From NCBI GenBank assembly GCA_047722935.1, contig JBDNZS010000012.1, positions 1 through 61,146 on the forward strand: DNA of 61,146 nucleotides, written 5' to 3'. Numbering within the stretch: the stretch's first letter is position 1; every line of letters begins with the position of its first letter. This DNA comes from Ethanoligenens sp047722935 (GTDB lineage: Bacteria; Bacillota; Clostridia; Oscillospirales; Ethanoligenentaceae). Position numbers and translations under genes: made by a program. Below the pieces are notes generated by a model. It did not search any database. It was not told the DNA's origin and worked only from the letters and a program-made list of their open reading frames with translations. This document shows positions 60,388 to 61,146 of this stretch, piece by piece.

Positions 60388-61104
60388 ATGAAACGGAAAA
60401 TTATTAAGATCGACGAGTCAAAATGTAACGGATGCGGCCTGTGCGCAACTGCATGTCAGGAAGGCGCCATCGAAATCATAGATGGCAAGGCAAAGTTGGT
60501 GAGGGAATCGTTTTGTGACGGTTTAGGTAACTGCCTGCCTGTTTGTCCAACAGATGCGATTCATTTTGAGGAACGGGAAGCACCCGCGTTTGATGCGGCG
60601 GCGGTGCAAGACGCAGTAAAACCTGTGGAGCAGGCAGCTGTCAAACAACCCGCAGGCGGATGTCCGGGAACACGTATGCGCACCATGATGCGCAAACCGT
60701 CAGTCTCTTCCTCCGAGCCATCTATCGGGGAGTCAACCAGTGAATTGCGGCAATGGCCCTGCCAGATCAAGCTGGTTTCCCCACATGCCCCATATTTTAC
60801 TGATGCGCATTTGCTGATTGCTGCCGACTGCACAGCATACGCTTATGCAGGTTTCCATGAGCGGTTTATTCGAGGGAAGACGACCTTGATCGGTTGCCCG
60901 AAACTGGACACAGTTGATTACGCGGAAAAATTTACAGAGATCCTGACGGCAAACACCATTAAAAGTGTTACCGTCGTCCGTATGGAGGTGCCCTGCTGCG
61001 CCGGTCTTGCGGATGCAGCGATACGTGCTTTGCAAGCCTGCGGTAAAATGATTCCATGGAATGTAGTCACGATTACTGTAGACGGACAGATTGTAGAATC
61101 TTAA
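60388..61104 (+). CDS. 4Fe-4S binding protein
   Basis: A 238-residue protein. The N-terminal ferredoxin domain has two clusters: CNGCGLCATAC (residues 13-23) and a second, CDGLGNCLPVCP, with a slightly altered spacing. After a Pro/Ala/Ser linker, a C-terminal domain of about 120 residues has cysteines in AADCTAYAYA, IGCPKLD and VPCCAGL. Similar proteins occur beside hybrid-cluster and other redox genes in anaerobes; the partner would lie beyond the window. RBS GAGGTG precedes the ATG. Confidence 0.85.
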   Translation: MKRKIIKIDESKCNGCGLCATACQEGAIEIIDGKAKLVRESFCDGLGNCLPVCPTDAIHFEEREAPAFDAAAVQDAVKPVEQAAVKQPAGGCPGTRMRTMMRKPSVSSSEPSIGESTSELRQWPCQIKLVSPHAPYFTDAHLLIAADCTAYAYAGFHERFIRGKTTLIGCPKLDTVDYAEKFTEILTANTIKSVTVVRMEVPCCAGLADAAIRALQACGKMIPWNVVTITVDGQIVES

Positions 61105-61146
61105 CACATTTGAATGGGTATTGACTCTTTATGATGGGTTAAATAG

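Overview
The window looks like a chromosomal segment of a Gram-positive Clostridia member, most likely Oscillospiraceae/Ruminococcaceae-like. The evidence is the fusion of IspH to ribosomal protein S1 repeats, AddA/AddB instead of RecBCD, ThyX thymidylate synthase, strong GGAGG ribosome binding sites, frequent GTG and TTG starts, and a complete anaerobic (cobalt-early) cobalamin pathway. No tRNA, 16S/23S rRNA, CRISPR array or intact insertion sequence was seen.

Positions 1-10.7 kb hold plus-strand housekeeping genes: a flippase-like membrane protein, a WecG/TagA glycosyltransferase, ThyX, a guanylate kinase homologue, a DUF2156 protein, a GNAT enzyme, a DJ-1 family protein, 5-formyl-THF cyclo-ligase, MltG, an Ndk, a family 39 glycosyltransferase and a YfcE phosphodiesterase. 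A 38-residue membrane microprotein lies on the opposite strand between the cyclo-ligase and mltG. Positions 10.7-25.5 kb hold a SLOG (DUF1273) protein on the minus strand, then an RpiR regulator, a BaiN-like flavoprotein, the run cmk-plsC-ispH/S1, addB-addA and mutY. Positions 25.7-33.3 kb hold a chemoreceptor, a GH1 glycosidase behind two hairpins, an SDR oxidoreductase, a GH13 glycosidase and an ion-transporter superfamily permease.

Positions 33.6-36.9 kb are a small metal-homeostasis island on the minus strand: a CsoR-family repressor with a perfect operator palindrome, a PIB-type ATPase, then a 272-bp degenerate second copy of the csoR/ATPase junction (about 96% identical), and a DUF1648 membrane protein.

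Positions 36.9-55.8 kb are one long minus-strand cobalamin operon. It is led by a cobalamin riboswitch and a rho-independent terminator and runs cbiM, a cbiN-like gene, cbiQ, cbiO, cbiC, cbiD, cbiL, cbiF, cbiG, cbiH, cbiJ, cbiX, cbiET, cbiA, cbiB, cobD, cbiP, cobU, cobS, a short cobU-like gene, cblT and cblS. Cobalt uptake, corrin ring synthesis, amidation, side-chain attachment and nucleotide-loop assembly are all encoded. The last two genes suggest uptake and phosphorylation of alpha-ribazole, which would stand in for CobT (not in this window).

Positions 55.9-61.1 kb hold an IS3-like/MFS pseudogene scar, a nitroreductase, RNase P RNA (minus strand, with a near-consensus promoter), MurD, a GNAT enzyme and a 4Fe-4S protein preceded by an operator-like dyad. 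Most start sites were chosen from visible ribosome binding sites; functions were assigned from recognised motifs without database searches.
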